From Anderseniella sp. Alg231-50 (GTDB lineage: Bacteria; Pseudomonadota; Alphaproteobacteria; Rhizobiales; Aestuariivirgaceae), in the NCBI RefSeq assembly GCF_900149695.1, contig NZ_LT703003.1, positions 682,001 to 746,000 of the forward strand: 64,000 nucleotides of DNA. Direction: 5' to 3'. Under the pieces are notes generated by a model, which had not been told where the DNA came from, made no database searches, and saw only the letters and a program-made list of their open reading frames with translations. Positions 25,838 to 35,253 of this stretch are shown piece after piece (position 1 is the first letter of the stretch; every line of letters starts with the position of its first letter). A program made the position numbers and the translations under genes.

Positions 25838-27031
25838 ATGGTCCAGGGCCTGAATTTCGAGTTGAGCAACGAACAGGAGATGATCGTCCGCACGATCCGC
25901 GCCTTCGTTGAAAGAGAGCTCTATCCACATGAGGATGAGGTCGAGCGGTTGCGGTCGGTGCCACAAGGAATCGCTGACGACATCAAGCGAAAGGCTATCG
26001 ACCTGGGCCTGTTCGCGCCGAACTTTCCTGTTGATCTGGGCGGCGGCGGCCTCGATGCAGTGACCATGGTGCTTGTTGACCGCGAACTTGGCCGGGCCAA
26101 CCTGGCACTGCAATACTGCGTCGCCCGGCCCAGCAACATCCTGAGAGCGGCAACGGGCAGCCAGATTGAAGAGTATCTGCTGCCGACCGTGCGTGGTGAA
26201 CGGCTTGACTGTGTCGCCATGACCGAACCAGAGGCCGGTTCAGACCTGCGGTCCATGCGCACCAGGGCAGTGCGGGACGGGGATGACTTTGTCATCAACG
26301 GCACCAAGCATTTTATCAGCAAAGCCGACATTGCCGATTTCATCGTCCTGTTCGCGGCAACCGATATGGTCGATACGCCACGCGGCGCGCGAAACCGGGT
26401 GTCGGGTTTCTTCATCGACAAGGACACGCCCGGCATCAATGTCCGAGATGGCTATCACTGCCTGTCTCATCACGGCTACAACAATTGCATCATTGAACTG
26501 GACAACTGCCGGGTGCCGGCGAGAAACCTGTTGGGCGCGGAGCATTGCGGGTTTGAACTGGCCAACACATGGCTTGGGGCGACCCGTCTGCAGGTTGCAG
26601 CCATGTGCCTTGGTCGCGGCCACAGGGCGCTTGAATTGTCGAGTGCCTGGGCGAGGTCACGTGTCCAGTTCGGCAAACCGATCGCAGCAAACCAGGGGGT
26701 CAGCTTCAAACTGGCCGACATGGCAACACAACTGGCTGCCGGCGAACTGCTGACCTTGCAGTCCGCTTTCAAGGTCGACAATGGCACGGCTACCCCGGCA
26801 GACCCGGCCATGGCCAAGCTGTTTGTCACCGAGATGCTGGCGAAACTGGCAGATGATGCCGTCCAGATACACGGCGGCATGGGGGTCATGGAGGAGTTGC
26901 CAATAGCCCGCATCTGGCGTGATGCCCGGGTTGAACGCATCTGGGACGGCACCAGCGAAATCCAGCGCCACATCATAGCGCGTGATCTGTTGAAAGCTCA
27001 CGATGGCCCCACACCGGAAGCACACGCATGA
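25838..27031 (+). CDS. acyl-CoA dehydrogenase
   Basis: A 397-residue flavoprotein of the acyl-CoA dehydrogenase family, with the FAD/substrate signature AMTEPEAGSDLRSMRTRAV and the C-terminal QIHGGMGVMEELPIARIWRD. The usual catalytic glutamate of the YEGT box appears as Asp in IWDGTSEIQ, and the alternative (isovaleryl-type) Glu site reads ATRLQ, so Asp is the likely base. It should introduce the alpha,beta double bond in the acyl-CoA of this operon. The stop overlaps the next start by four bases. Confidence 0.9.
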   Translation: MVQGLNFELSNEQEMIVRTIRAFVERELYPHEDEVERLRSVPQGIADDIKRKAIDLGLFAPNFPVDLGGGGLDAVTMVLVDRELGRANLALQYCVARPSNILRAATGSQIEEYLLPTVRGERLDCVAMTEPEAGSDLRSMRTRAVRDGDDFVINGTKHFISKADIADFIVLFAATDMVDTPRGARNRVSGFFIDKDTPGINVRDGYHCLSHHGYNNCIIELDNCRVPARNLLGAEHCGFELANTWLGATRLQVAAMCLGRGHRALELSSAWARSRVQFGKPIAANQGVSFKLADMATQLAAGELLTLQSAFKVDNGTATPADPAMAKLFVTEMLAKLADDAVQIHGGMGVMEELPIARIWRDARVERIWDGTSEIQRHIIARDLLKAHDGPTPEAHA

Positions 27032-28701
27032 CATGGTCAATCAAACCGGATCAGCTGGACAATACAGCGTTTCATCCATCTCCGGACGGGCGGGGCTTCA
27101 CGCTCGACATCCCGGCAAACGCCAACATCGCTGCGGACACGGTTACTCGCCATGCGACAGGTGCCAAGGCCAACAAAACCGCCGTCATTTTTGAAACTGT
27201 CGACGGCACTCTTCAACGATACAGCTTTGCCGACCTTGAAAACCTGGCAACACGTGTTGCTGCTTCACTGCAGCGCCTGGGTATCGGACGAGGCGACCGG
27301 ATTGCGATCCACAGCGCACAGTGTCCTGAAATTATTGTTGCTCATCTGGCCACCTACAAACTGGGTGCAATTGCGACCACTATCTCGCAGTTGACCGGCC
27401 CGGATGCCATGACACACATTCTCAGCGATAGCGGGGCGCGGGTGCTCTTTACCCGTGATGTGATCTGGGAACCATTCAGACCCGAGCGTGACGGATACCA
27501 ACAGCTGGATCAGGTGATCACGATCGGCAAGTTCGCCGATGGCGAATTGCCTTTCATGGATTGCGCTACGGCAGATCCGGGTGACTTCAAGTCGGTCACG
27601 ACTGGGCCGGAAGATCCGGCATTACTGATTTACACCTCGGGGTCGACTGGCATGCCAAAGGGCATCCTGCATGGTCATCGTATCCTGCACGCGCTCAATG
27701 CGTCGCTGGAGCTTTTCTACAACCTGGAACTTCGCGAGGACAATCTGGTGTTCTGGACTGGTGCCGACTGGGCCTGGGTCGGTGGCCTCAATGACGTGGT
27801 ATTTCCGTCACTGGCATTTGGGCACACCCTGATCGTTTGTGACCACCGTTTTGATGCCGACTGGTCGCTGGAGTTCATGGCCCGGCACAGGGTTACCCAT
27901 ATTCTGCTGACCCCCACTGCACTCAAGCGCATTGCTCTTGTCAAAAATGCCCGCGAGCGCTACGGGCTTTCACTGCGTACCATTTTCACCGGCGGTGAGT
28001 CCCTGCCTGGCGAAACCCACAGCGCGCTGGCAAGGGAACTGGGCGCGGTCTGCAACGAAGGCTATGGCATGACCGAAGTCAATCAAATGATCGGCAATTG
28101 CCAGAAACTGCGTCCCATCAGACCGGGATCGATGGGCTGGGAATTCCCCGGCCGATGCGTTGCCTTGCTGGATGAAAACGGACAAGAGGTGGGGCCAGAT
28201 GAAGTCGGCGAGATCACCGTTTCCGCGACGGACCCGACATTGTTCCTTGAATACTGGCAGCAACCTGAACTCACGGAGGCGATCCGCCTGAACAACGGCT
28301 GGATCAGAACCCACGATCTCGCCGTGAGAGACGAAGACGGGTATTTCTGGTATCGCGGGCGAACGGACGACCTGATCAAGAGTGCGGGCTACCGCATTGG
28401 TCCTGCCGAGGTTGAAGACTGCCTGGCCCGCCATCCGGCCATTGCCGAGGCAGCGGTGATTGGCAGCCCGGATGCCGAACGCGGTGCCATCGTAAAGGCC
28501 TTTGTGCGCCTCGCGGCCGGTGTCGAGGGATCAGCGGCACTCACCAAAGAGTTGCAGGCGCATGTCAAAAGCCGGCTTGCCGCTTACAAATACCCGAGAG
28601 AAATCGAGTATGTCGAAGACATGGAGACGACCACCAGCGGCAAGCTCAACCGCAAGCTGCTTCGTGAACTTGAAGAAAACCGGAAGGGCAGCAAGGTTTA
28701 A
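27028..28701 (+). CDS. acyl-CoA synthetase, AMP-binding family (second copy)
   Basis: A 557-residue paralogue of the ligase at 22398, with the same landmarks: NANIAADTVTRHATG near the start, P-loop YTSGSTGMPKGILHGH, GMTEVN, and LIKSAGYRIGPAEVEDCL. The two are similar along their whole length, pointing to duplication within the operon. They may activate two related acids or two stages of one pathway. The gene converges with the minus-strand gene after it; only five bases separate the two stops. Confidence 0.9.
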   Translation: MTWSIKPDQLDNTAFHPSPDGRGFTLDIPANANIAADTVTRHATGAKANKTAVIFETVDGTLQRYSFADLENLATRVAASLQRLGIGRGDRIAIHSAQCPEIIVAHLATYKLGAIATTISQLTGPDAMTHILSDSGARVLFTRDVIWEPFRPERDGYQQLDQVITIGKFADGELPFMDCATADPGDFKSVTTGPEDPALLIYTSGSTGMPKGILHGHRILHALNASLELFYNLELREDNLVFWTGADWAWVGGLNDVVFPSLAFGHTLIVCDHRFDADWSLEFMARHRVTHILLTPTALKRIALVKNARERYGLSLRTIFTGGESLPGETHSALARELGAVCNEGYGMTEVNQMIGNCQKLRPIRPGSMGWEFPGRCVALLDENGQEVGPDEVGEITVSATDPTLFLEYWQQPELTEAIRLNNGWIRTHDLAVRDEDGYFWYRGRTDDLIKSAGYRIGPAEVEDCLARHPAIAEAAVIGSPDAERGAIVKAFVRLAAGVEGSAALTKELQAHVKSRLAAYKYPREIEYVEDMETTTSGKLNRKLLRELEENRKGSKV

Positions 28702-28706
28702 CAACC

Positions 28707-30395
28707 TTACGCCGTTGGAGCGGAAGGGCCCGGTACCAGCCATCCCCGGTAGTGGGCGAACAATCCCAACACCGGCAGTGTCAGTTCAACGTCGAAGCAA
28801 AACCGGCCCTGCTCATCTTCGTACTCGCGCGTCCGGGACCGGGGAGCCAGAGCCCGGGGCAGCGGCACGGGTCCCAGCTTCCATCCGGTCACCGGCATCA
28901 CCAGGCTTTCGCGATCGGCTGCAAGGCCAAGCCGGAACGAGAACGGGCCAAAGGTTTCCCAGAAAGTTCCGTCCCCGTGATGCCGCAAAACGGAAGAGAA
29001 ACGCTGACCGGAAAAATTCCTGACCCAGGTTTCCCGTCCGGGTCCGTCTTCGCCCGGATCACGATCCACGGTGACGGTGACGGGGATTTCGCTACCGCTA
29101 GCAGGAAACCCGAACAATCGGGCAAGCAGCCGCGGCACGAACCATTCAGCCGCGCGTACCTCCGCCCGTCCGGACCACACCGGCACACCGCCAGCTCCAT
29201 GCAGGGTCCGCAAGGCGGCCGGCATCATCTGGAAGGTTTCCCGACCCAGGTGTTCCTCAAAAATACCTTCACCAAGCTGGACCCGTTCGGTTTTGGTTTC
29301 GATTGAATAGGACGCCATCTCCGCTTCGATTGCAGACAGGGACAGGACCCGCTCCGCCAGATGCGCGCCCGGTTCAATGCCTCCGCGCAGGAGCGCCTTG
29401 ACCGCTGCAGCAGCAGGAAGAACCGGCACATAGGGACCGTGACCCTCCTTCGCCAACAAGGAATATTGCACCCGTACAGCCGTGCCTGTTGCATCAAGCC
29501 CCTTTACTTCCACACTCATCCCGCCGCGATCCGACGTCGTCAGCCGGGTCAGGTTTCGCACCGCCAGCAGTATCGGAACGAGACGTTCCGGACGCCGGAG
29601 CAGGCGCCACCTTGCAAGCCGCGCCACAAGCTGCATGCCGCATTGTTCCAGCAGCGACTCCAGGCCGGCGGCAAACCGGACACGGGAGGTAACTGCATGG
29701 CGGGGACCTAAAAGCTGCGCGTCCAAAGTCTCGACCGGTGCAACACGACGCCTGCCAAGGTCCGGCATTGCGACGGTGCGTGCGCCCAGCCAACCGGGGG
29801 TCTGCGATAACCGGCCCTCCCGCCAGACAGGAATATCGCGCCCGGCATAACTCATGATGGCCGAGATCACCGCCCGGCCCACCTCGCTCTTGCCACCCGG
29901 AGTTATGCAGATGTCGATGCTGTCGATCCGCTGCCAGCCCGCGCTCAGACTGCGGACAGCCGACGCGGACAGTGCCGGTGTCGAGCTTGCCCCGGCAAGA
30001 CCAACGGCGGCATGGCGCTTTGCGACCTGATCAAGGGCACCGGCATAGTCTTCAAGATAATCGCGTGCATCTGCCAGGTCGATCATGTGAGCGCCTGCCT
30101 CCAGCACAGTTCTGGCAACCCCGTAACCGGCGCGCTGAAACGGGCCTGAGCAATCAATGACAATGAACGGCTTCACCGTTTCAAGCCGGGACTGCAGATT
30201 GTCCCGGTGATCCAGCTGGATTGCCGAAACCGAGGCATAGGGATGGGCCTGAACAAGCCTGGCTGCCAACTGCTGCGCTTTCAGTTCATTCCTCGACGTG
30301 ACGATAAGATCGATCCCGCCCATCGGGCACAGATGCCGGGCCAGACGCTCGCCAAAAATCCCGGTTCCCCCGATAAGCAGCACACGCCGATTCAT
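28707..30395 (-). CDS. saccharopine dehydrogenase-like/DUF4166 protein
   Basis: A 562-residue two-part protein. The N-terminal Rossmann domain starts with LLIGGTGIFGERLARHL and contains VIDCSGPFQRAGYGVARTVLEAG, typical of saccharopine dehydrogenase-like NAD(P) domains. The C-terminal ~170 residues (AEWFVPRLLARLFGFP to the end, with FWETFGPFSFR) match the DUF4166 pattern. I use ATG 30395; the longer frame overlaps the upstream gene. It lies eight bases after the DCC-type gene and probably shares its transcript. Substrate unknown. Confidence 0.8.
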   Translation of the reverse strand: MNRRVLLIGGTGIFGERLARHLCPMGGIDLIVTSRNELKAQQLAARLVQAHPYASVSAIQLDHRDNLQSRLETVKPFIVIDCSGPFQRAGYGVARTVLEAGAHMIDLADARDYLEDYAGALDQVAKRHAAVGLAGASSTPALSASAVRSLSAGWQRIDSIDICITPGGKSEVGRAVISAIMSYAGRDIPVWREGRLSQTPGWLGARTVAMPDLGRRRVAPVETLDAQLLGPRHAVTSRVRFAAGLESLLEQCGMQLVARLARWRLLRRPERLVPILLAVRNLTRLTTSDRGGMSVEVKGLDATGTAVRVQYSLLAKEGHGPYVPVLPAAAAVKALLRGGIEPGAHLAERVLSLSAIEAEMASYSIETKTERVQLGEGIFEEHLGRETFQMMPAALRTLHGAGGVPVWSGRAEVRAAEWFVPRLLARLFGFPASGSEIPVTVTVDRDPGEDGPGRETWVRNFSGQRFSSVLRHHGDGTFWETFGPFSFRLGLAADRESLVMPVTGWKLGPVPLPRALAPRSRTREYEDEQGRFCFDVELTLPVLGLFAHYRGWLVPGPSAPTA

Positions 30396-30403
30396 GGAAA
30401 AGC

Positions 30404-30832
30404 CTAGAGTACAAACCGGTGCCTGATACCGGCATCCGGGATCGGGCATTCGGATTTTCGGCCAAACAGGCGGTAGCGGTTGCGGGCGATCCGGTCATAG
30501 GCGAAATCGCGCAGCGGCTTCGGCAGGAAACGGCACCAGGAGATCAGCCGGGCCGGACCGTCGAGATGGCGGGCCAGTGCGAGCACGCCGTCCGACCTGG
30601 CCAGTGCCTTACCGTTTTCAACAAACAGGAAACTCTGCGGGTCGTCTGGATCAAGACCGTGCTGCACTGCCAGTTGCCGCCCTTCTACCGATTGGATCGA
30701 AACGAACCGGATGAGCGGCTCTTTTTCGTGTTTCAGCGTATACTGGACTGCACCGTTGCACAGCACACAGACCCCGTCAAAAAGCCAAACAGGGGCAACT
30801 TCACCAAAATTTATTTCCGTTGTTTCTGTCAT
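30404..30832 (-). CDS. DCC-family thiol-disulfide oxidoreductase-like protein (DUF393)
   Basis: A 142-residue protein with the DCC signature FDGVCVLCNG (C22-x2-C25) near the start and RFVSIQSVEGR as the next conserved block. DUF393 proteins have a thioredoxin-like redox motif but mostly unknown partners. The ATG at 30832 was chosen over a longer frame that has no ribosome binding site. It precedes the DUF4166 gene, an association that suggests a shared pathway. Confidence 0.85.
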   Translation of the reverse strand: MTETTEINFGEVAPVWLFDGVCVLCNGAVQYTLKHEKEPLIRFVSIQSVEGRQLAVQHGLDPDDPQSFLFVENGKALARSDGVLALARHLDGPARLISWCRFLPKPLRDFAYDRIARNRYRLFGRKSECPIPDAGIRHRFVL

Positions 30833-30910
30833 AACAGAAATATAAGGCGAGAAGGCATGATTTACAAGCGGCCCCGGCCCGCTCCATCCGGACGCAGGTG
30901 GCACCGGATA

Positions 30911-32047
30911 TCAGCGGTCAAGGATTGACCTGATCTCGACCATGTTGGCCCGTACCCGCAGGATATAAAATCCGATGGTGGTGAGATGGGTCGGCATGAT
31001 GAAACCGTCTTCCTTGCCGTTTGAGACGGCCAGCGGATCAAGCTCGATGGCGCTGCGCAACTGTTCGTCCATGCGGTCCCAGACATCATCCAGGCGGCGG
31101 GACTTGACCACATCGGCGAAGTCAGCCCGTGTCGCGCGCAGGATGCCGTAATAGGCATAGAGCTGGCCGCTGGAAAACCAGAAAATGTCATCGGCACGAG
31201 TGTCGAACCAGCCGGAATTGTATTGTTCGGAGCGATCCTTGATCGAGGCCGAGGTAGAGCCAATATCCTTGGCAATGCGGTCAAGAAACTGAATCAGATT
31301 GTCGGCGCGGGCATCATAGGTGGCACTGCAATTGGCGAGGCGCTCATTGTATCGTTGCAATGATTTCTGCGCGTTGCGGTAGTAGGTCGGTGTCCGGGTG
31401 GTGGGACCGAACGGCTGCTTGTCGAACACATTGAAGTACCAGGTAAACTGGTCGAACTGAATGTTACCCTTGGCGACCTGCAGATCCTTGTCGATTTCCG
31501 ATGTGCCACGGGTCCGCCCCAGTGAATCCGCCAGTTCAATCGCGGTGCGGCTGGCAGCCTGGTGAACGCCGCGCTGGAAAGCCGCCTTGTTGTCGAAGAA
31601 CCAGGTCTGGTCCCAGCTCAAGGCCCAGAAGAGTCCCGCCTTGAACATCGGATGATTGGAAATCCAGTCATTGCGATTGACATTGAAGTCGATCAGATCC
31701 TCGGTCACCGTGACAATGTTGGAACGGCCGCAGGTCTTGGTGCTGTTCTGCCCGCCCTCAACGGCGACCTGTTCATCGGCAATACCGGTGAGGTCGGATA
31801 TTCTGAGATTATCCGCGTAGTCGAGATTGTAGTCGCGAATCCACAAAGCATGCCAGGCAAAGTGCATGTACCCGAACACTATGGGCAAAATGGCGACGAA
31901 TATAACACCGCGAATGATCCATCCCGATCTCTGAAAGAACCCGTAAAGAGCCCGGAACGGCGCCGTGATCGCGCGTCCAAGCGCGCCGAGCCAGGTCTTG
32001 ATCATGCCGAACATGCGCGACATCCACTCCAGGATAGGATCAAGCAT
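30911..32047 (-). CDS. DUF2333-like membrane-anchored protein
   Basis: A 378-residue protein with one strong membrane segment (about residues 43-65, IIRGVIFVAILPIVFGYMHF) and a large extracytoplasmic or cytoplasmic domain rich in aromatic residues (ALSWDQTWFFDNKAAFQRG). This resembles the DUF2333 family as I remember it; the match was not checked. It is the last gene of a five-gene minus-strand operon, overlapping the gene before it by eight bases. It could be the membrane platform for the AAA protein encoded in the same operon. Confidence 0.75.
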   Translation of the reverse strand: MLDPILEWMSRMFGMIKTWLGALGRAITAPFRALYGFFQRSGWIIRGVIFVAILPIVFGYMHFAWHALWIRDYNLDYADNLRISDLTGIADEQVAVEGGQNSTKTCGRSNIVTVTEDLIDFNVNRNDWISNHPMFKAGLFWALSWDQTWFFDNKAAFQRGVHQAASRTAIELADSLGRTRGTSEIDKDLQVAKGNIQFDQFTWYFNVFDKQPFGPTTRTPTYYRNAQKSLQRYNERLANCSATYDARADNLIQFLDRIAKDIGSTSASIKDRSEQYNSGWFDTRADDIFWFSSGQLYAYYGILRATRADFADVVKSRRLDDVWDRMDEQLRSAIELDPLAVSNGKEDGFIMPTHLTTIGFYILRVRANMVEIRSILDR

Positions 32048-33341
32048 CGCTTAGCCTCCATTCTTCAAATAGCGCACTCCACAGTTCCTGTTTGTCAGGA
32101 AAGTAAACTGCCGTTATCAGCCGTACCGCATATTCGCGGTGGGTGTCACTGAACGTTTCATAATCGCGGTAGAACGCCTGCTTGTTGACGATGAACCTGG
32201 TCAGGAAATCATAGGGCACGAATTCGGTCAGGAACCTGTTCACCAGCAGCCAGTCTTCGTGGTCGGGATTTGCCCTGACCGACATCAGTCTCATTTCAGC
32301 GTCAAAGCTTTCCGTGTCGGGCTGGTTGCCGTTTAGTACGCTGCGGTGAAGTTCCTGCAGCTGCCGGAACGACTTTGACCTCTTCAGCCGGCTCAGGTTC
32401 TTGTGCACCCAGTTGTCGACCTCGACATCGGTGATGACGGAAGGGTCCAGTTTTGCGTTCTGCAGGCTCATTTGCATCCGGCAGAATATTCCGAAGCGGA
32501 TATCCATGATGCCGGACTTGCCGAACCATTCCAGGTTCAACGGCTCAACCCGGCCAGTCTCAACCAGATAGTCGAGAACCGCTTCGTGGTCGGTCATGGC
32601 AATGAACCGGTCCTGCGGGCGACGGGCCTCATTGGCCTGCAGCTGTTTCGGATCACAAATCACCATGACCTTGTCATCGTCATCATGAAACACATAGATG
32701 CCATTGAAATGCATGGTCCAGAACGATCTGGCGTCGAACTGTGTGTGTTGCGGCGCAATCTGGTTGAAACGGATGTCGCCACATGCCCGGGCCAGGTCAA
32801 CAATTTCGCCCAGCAGCTCATCGTCCTGCCAGGCATCGCCGTTCGCCTCAAAAGTTTCAATCAGCCCGGTGAGCCGCTTCGACTTTTCCATCAACCCGTT
32901 ATGGGTGTGCAGCTTGAACTTGACCCGCTTGATCGACAGGACATCATCAAGGTGGTCAACCCGGTACGAGGCATCTTCGATCTCGCCGTAAACCACGTCT
33001 TTCAGGGTCAGGTTCCTGATTGCCTCGCTGTTTTCCACATAGAAGGCCCGCATCAGGTCCGGCGTTGACGAGAAGCTTATATTGACCACCGGCATATCCG
33101 CCTGGTCGGGCGAGACGATTATGAAACGGCGATTGATGCCGAGGGGATCGAGGTACTGATCGTTTTTCAGGTCCTGTGCAATCTCCGGCGAAAACCCCAT
33201 GGCATCAACCGAGAAGGCATTGCGCTTGGTGGACGCCAGACCGAATGCATTGAGAGCCTGATTGTAGCGCTCGACCAGATGGGGCTGGTCGATTTGCACC
33301 ATGGAGCCATAGATCAGCGCGCTTTCGATCAGCCGTTCCAT
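32040..33341 (-). CDS. conserved protein of unknown function in the AAA operon
   Basis: A 433-residue soluble protein without signal peptide or membrane helix. It is possibly DUF6638, but I am not sure. It contains an acidic stretch (VFHDDDDKVMVICDPKQLQ) and an otherwise mixed alpha/beta composition. It overlaps the AAA ATPase gene by 13 bases and the DUF2333-like gene by eight, so the three are translationally coupled and probably act together. Confidence 0.8.
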   Translation of the reverse strand: MERLIESALIYGSMVQIDQPHLVERYNQALNAFGLASTKRNAFSVDAMGFSPEIAQDLKNDQYLDPLGINRRFIIVSPDQADMPVVNISFSSTPDLMRAFYVENSEAIRNLTLKDVVYGEIEDASYRVDHLDDVLSIKRVKFKLHTHNGLMEKSKRLTGLIETFEANGDAWQDDELLGEIVDLARACGDIRFNQIAPQHTQFDARSFWTMHFNGIYVFHDDDDKVMVICDPKQLQANEARRPQDRFIAMTDHEAVLDYLVETGRVEPLNLEWFGKSGIMDIRFGIFCRMQMSLQNAKLDPSVITDVEVDNWVHKNLSRLKRSKSFRQLQELHRSVLNGNQPDTESFDAEMRLMSVRANPDHEDWLLVNRFLTEFVPYDFLTRFIVNKQAFYRDYETFSDTHREYAVRLITAVYFPDKQELWSALFEEWRLSDA

Positions 33342-35242
33342 TGTCCGGCATCCTTGAGATCATCGATTTCGCGCACGGCACGCTCACGCACGCGCTGTTC
33401 GCGGACCAGGCGTTCAACCGCACTGTCATCCGATTTGTCGGTATAGCGGAATTCGGAATCTGCATATTTGTGCACTTCCTGAACCACTGTTTCCATGGTG
33501 ATCGGACTGCGCAGTTCGCTGATCATCCCGAGCTTGGTGTCATAGTCTTTATGCAGGAACACGTCCGGCTTCTCGAACCACTCATCCGGCAGGTCAACGT
33601 CCATGGCCCGCATTTTTACGGCATCGGTAATGTTCTTGATGGCACGGCCGGTAAAGCGTGGCTCGGCCTGCTTGATGGCATGCAGGTAGGCACCCACGTC
33701 GGCCAGTGTCTTCAGCTTGCCGCCGTTCTTCTTGAATTGCTTGCTGACCTTCAACAAGCCGTCTTCCTGGGGATCATTGTGGTCCTCGTAGGCCGCCGAC
33801 ACGGCTTTCTTGATCTCCTGTGCGGCATACAGGTCATGCTTGCCCAGGCTGATCTTGTGATCCTTGCCGATAAGCAGCGCAAAGATATCGATGTAATCGT
33901 CCACGGTCTGTGGCCCGTCGACCAGCCAGCGCGCGCCGGCGCGCTGACGCAGTGCGTCGTCGACATTTTCGGGATAGTTGGAGAACATGCCGATAGAGCA
34001 GTTGCCGCGCACCACCGTGCCGGCGCCTGACAGGCTTTCCATCAGCACCGCGGTTATTTCCTGCTGGCCGGACGAGGCGCGGTCATCACTGCGTTTTGCC
34101 GCCACCTGGTCGATGTCGTCAACCGTGCCGAAACCGATGACCCTGGGGTCCATGACATTGTCGATGAACTGGCGGCAGTTCTGCCCGGACTTGCCCTGGT
34201 AGGAGCTGATCTGGTCAACGCCGAAATTCTCGTAATGAAAGGTGTAGCCGGCCACTTCGCAGTAGGAGTTGATCAGACCGGCAATCATCTGGATCAGCGT
34301 GGTCTTGCCGGTGCCGGGATTGCCGTCGCCAATAAAGGTGAACAGGAAGCCGCCAAGTTCGACAAACGGATTGAGCTGGCGATCGAAATCATAAGCCACC
34401 AGCATCTTTGCCAGCTTCATGGCCTGGTACTTGGCGATGTGATTGCCGACCACCTCATTGGGCATCTTGAAGGTCATGACCAGCGGCTTGCGCTTGCCGC
34501 CACGCGACGCATCAAGCCCGTTCAGCTCAAAATTGTCGCTGTCGAGGCGGATGTGCATGGCCTCGAATGCGGCCAGTTCGGAAAACCGGCGCTGCCGCGA
34601 CAGCAGCGCATCGGTTGTCAGGCGAGCAAAATCGCGCGCCCTGGCCAGCAGTTGCGCATCGTCGGGCGACCCGGCAATCGACTTGTCCAGGCCGTGCAGG
34701 AACGCCTTGTACGCTTCATGCACCGTGTCCAGGTCGAGGCTTGGATCTGCAGCAGAGGTCGTGCTGTTGTCCTGGGCATCCAGCGTCTGGTTCAGATAGT
34801 TGGCGACACAGAACAGGGACACGAATGCAGACGCCGCCATCAGCTTGTGAAACTGCGTGGCGCGATCGCCGGACAAGGGCGACGAGCGGTTGTCGGCAGC
34901 CAGCGTTTCAAGCTCGGTATGCTGGGCGAAGACATCGCCGACAGCCAGGCCCACCGCCATGGCGCGGCGCAGCCGATAGGCCAGGGAATGCTGGGCCGGC
35001 GACAGCATTGTGTCGTCCGGCGAGATGCCGGAAATGGTTTTCAGGATACGCACTTCCGCCGTTTTCCGGCGATCGCCGCCGGATACCGTGGACACAAACC
35101 GGCGCCGCGTGCCGGCCAGTTCAGTCGCGGACTTGTTATCCGCATCACTCACAATCACGGCGGTACGGTCCAGCATGGACTGTACCGTGGGAATGTGTTT
35201 CACGATGTCCTTTTCCAGCAGAGTAGTCAGTCCGATATCCAT
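33329..35242 (-). CDS. AAA-family ATPase of unknown system
   Basis: A 637-residue protein. About 300 N-terminal residues of unknown fold precede one AAA module: Walker A GDGNPGTGKTT near residue 304, Walker B VIGFGTVDDIDQ near residue 375, a sensor-1-like SIGMFSNYPENVDD and an arginine-rich DDALRQRAGARW. The C-terminal part (VREQRVRERAVREIDD) is likely helical. AAA proteins remodel protein complexes. Its partners are probably the coiled-coil, unknown and membrane proteins of the same operon. It is not FtsH, ClpX or MoxR by sequence, and no known defence system is recognised. Confidence 0.88.
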   Translation of the reverse strand: MDIGLTTLLEKDIVKHIPTVQSMLDRTAVIVSDADNKSATELAGTRRRFVSTVSGGDRRKTAEVRILKTISGISPDDTMLSPAQHSLAYRLRRAMAVGLAVGDVFAQHTELETLAADNRSSPLSGDRATQFHKLMAASAFVSLFCVANYLNQTLDAQDNSTTSAADPSLDLDTVHEAYKAFLHGLDKSIAGSPDDAQLLARARDFARLTTDALLSRQRRFSELAAFEAMHIRLDSDNFELNGLDASRGGKRKPLVMTFKMPNEVVGNHIAKYQAMKLAKMLVAYDFDRQLNPFVELGGFLFTFIGDGNPGTGKTTLIQMIAGLINSYCEVAGYTFHYENFGVDQISSYQGKSGQNCRQFIDNVMDPRVIGFGTVDDIDQVAAKRSDDRASSGQQEITAVLMESLSGAGTVVRGNCSIGMFSNYPENVDDALRQRAGARWLVDGPQTVDDYIDIFALLIGKDHKISLGKHDLYAAQEIKKAVSAAYEDHNDPQEDGLLKVSKQFKKNGGKLKTLADVGAYLHAIKQAEPRFTGRAIKNITDAVKMRAMDVDLPDEWFEKPDVFLHKDYDTKLGMISELRSPITMETVVQEVHKYADSEFRYTDKSDDSAVERLVREQRVRERAVREIDDLKDAGQWNG

Positions 35243-35253
35243 GTCTTATCCGT

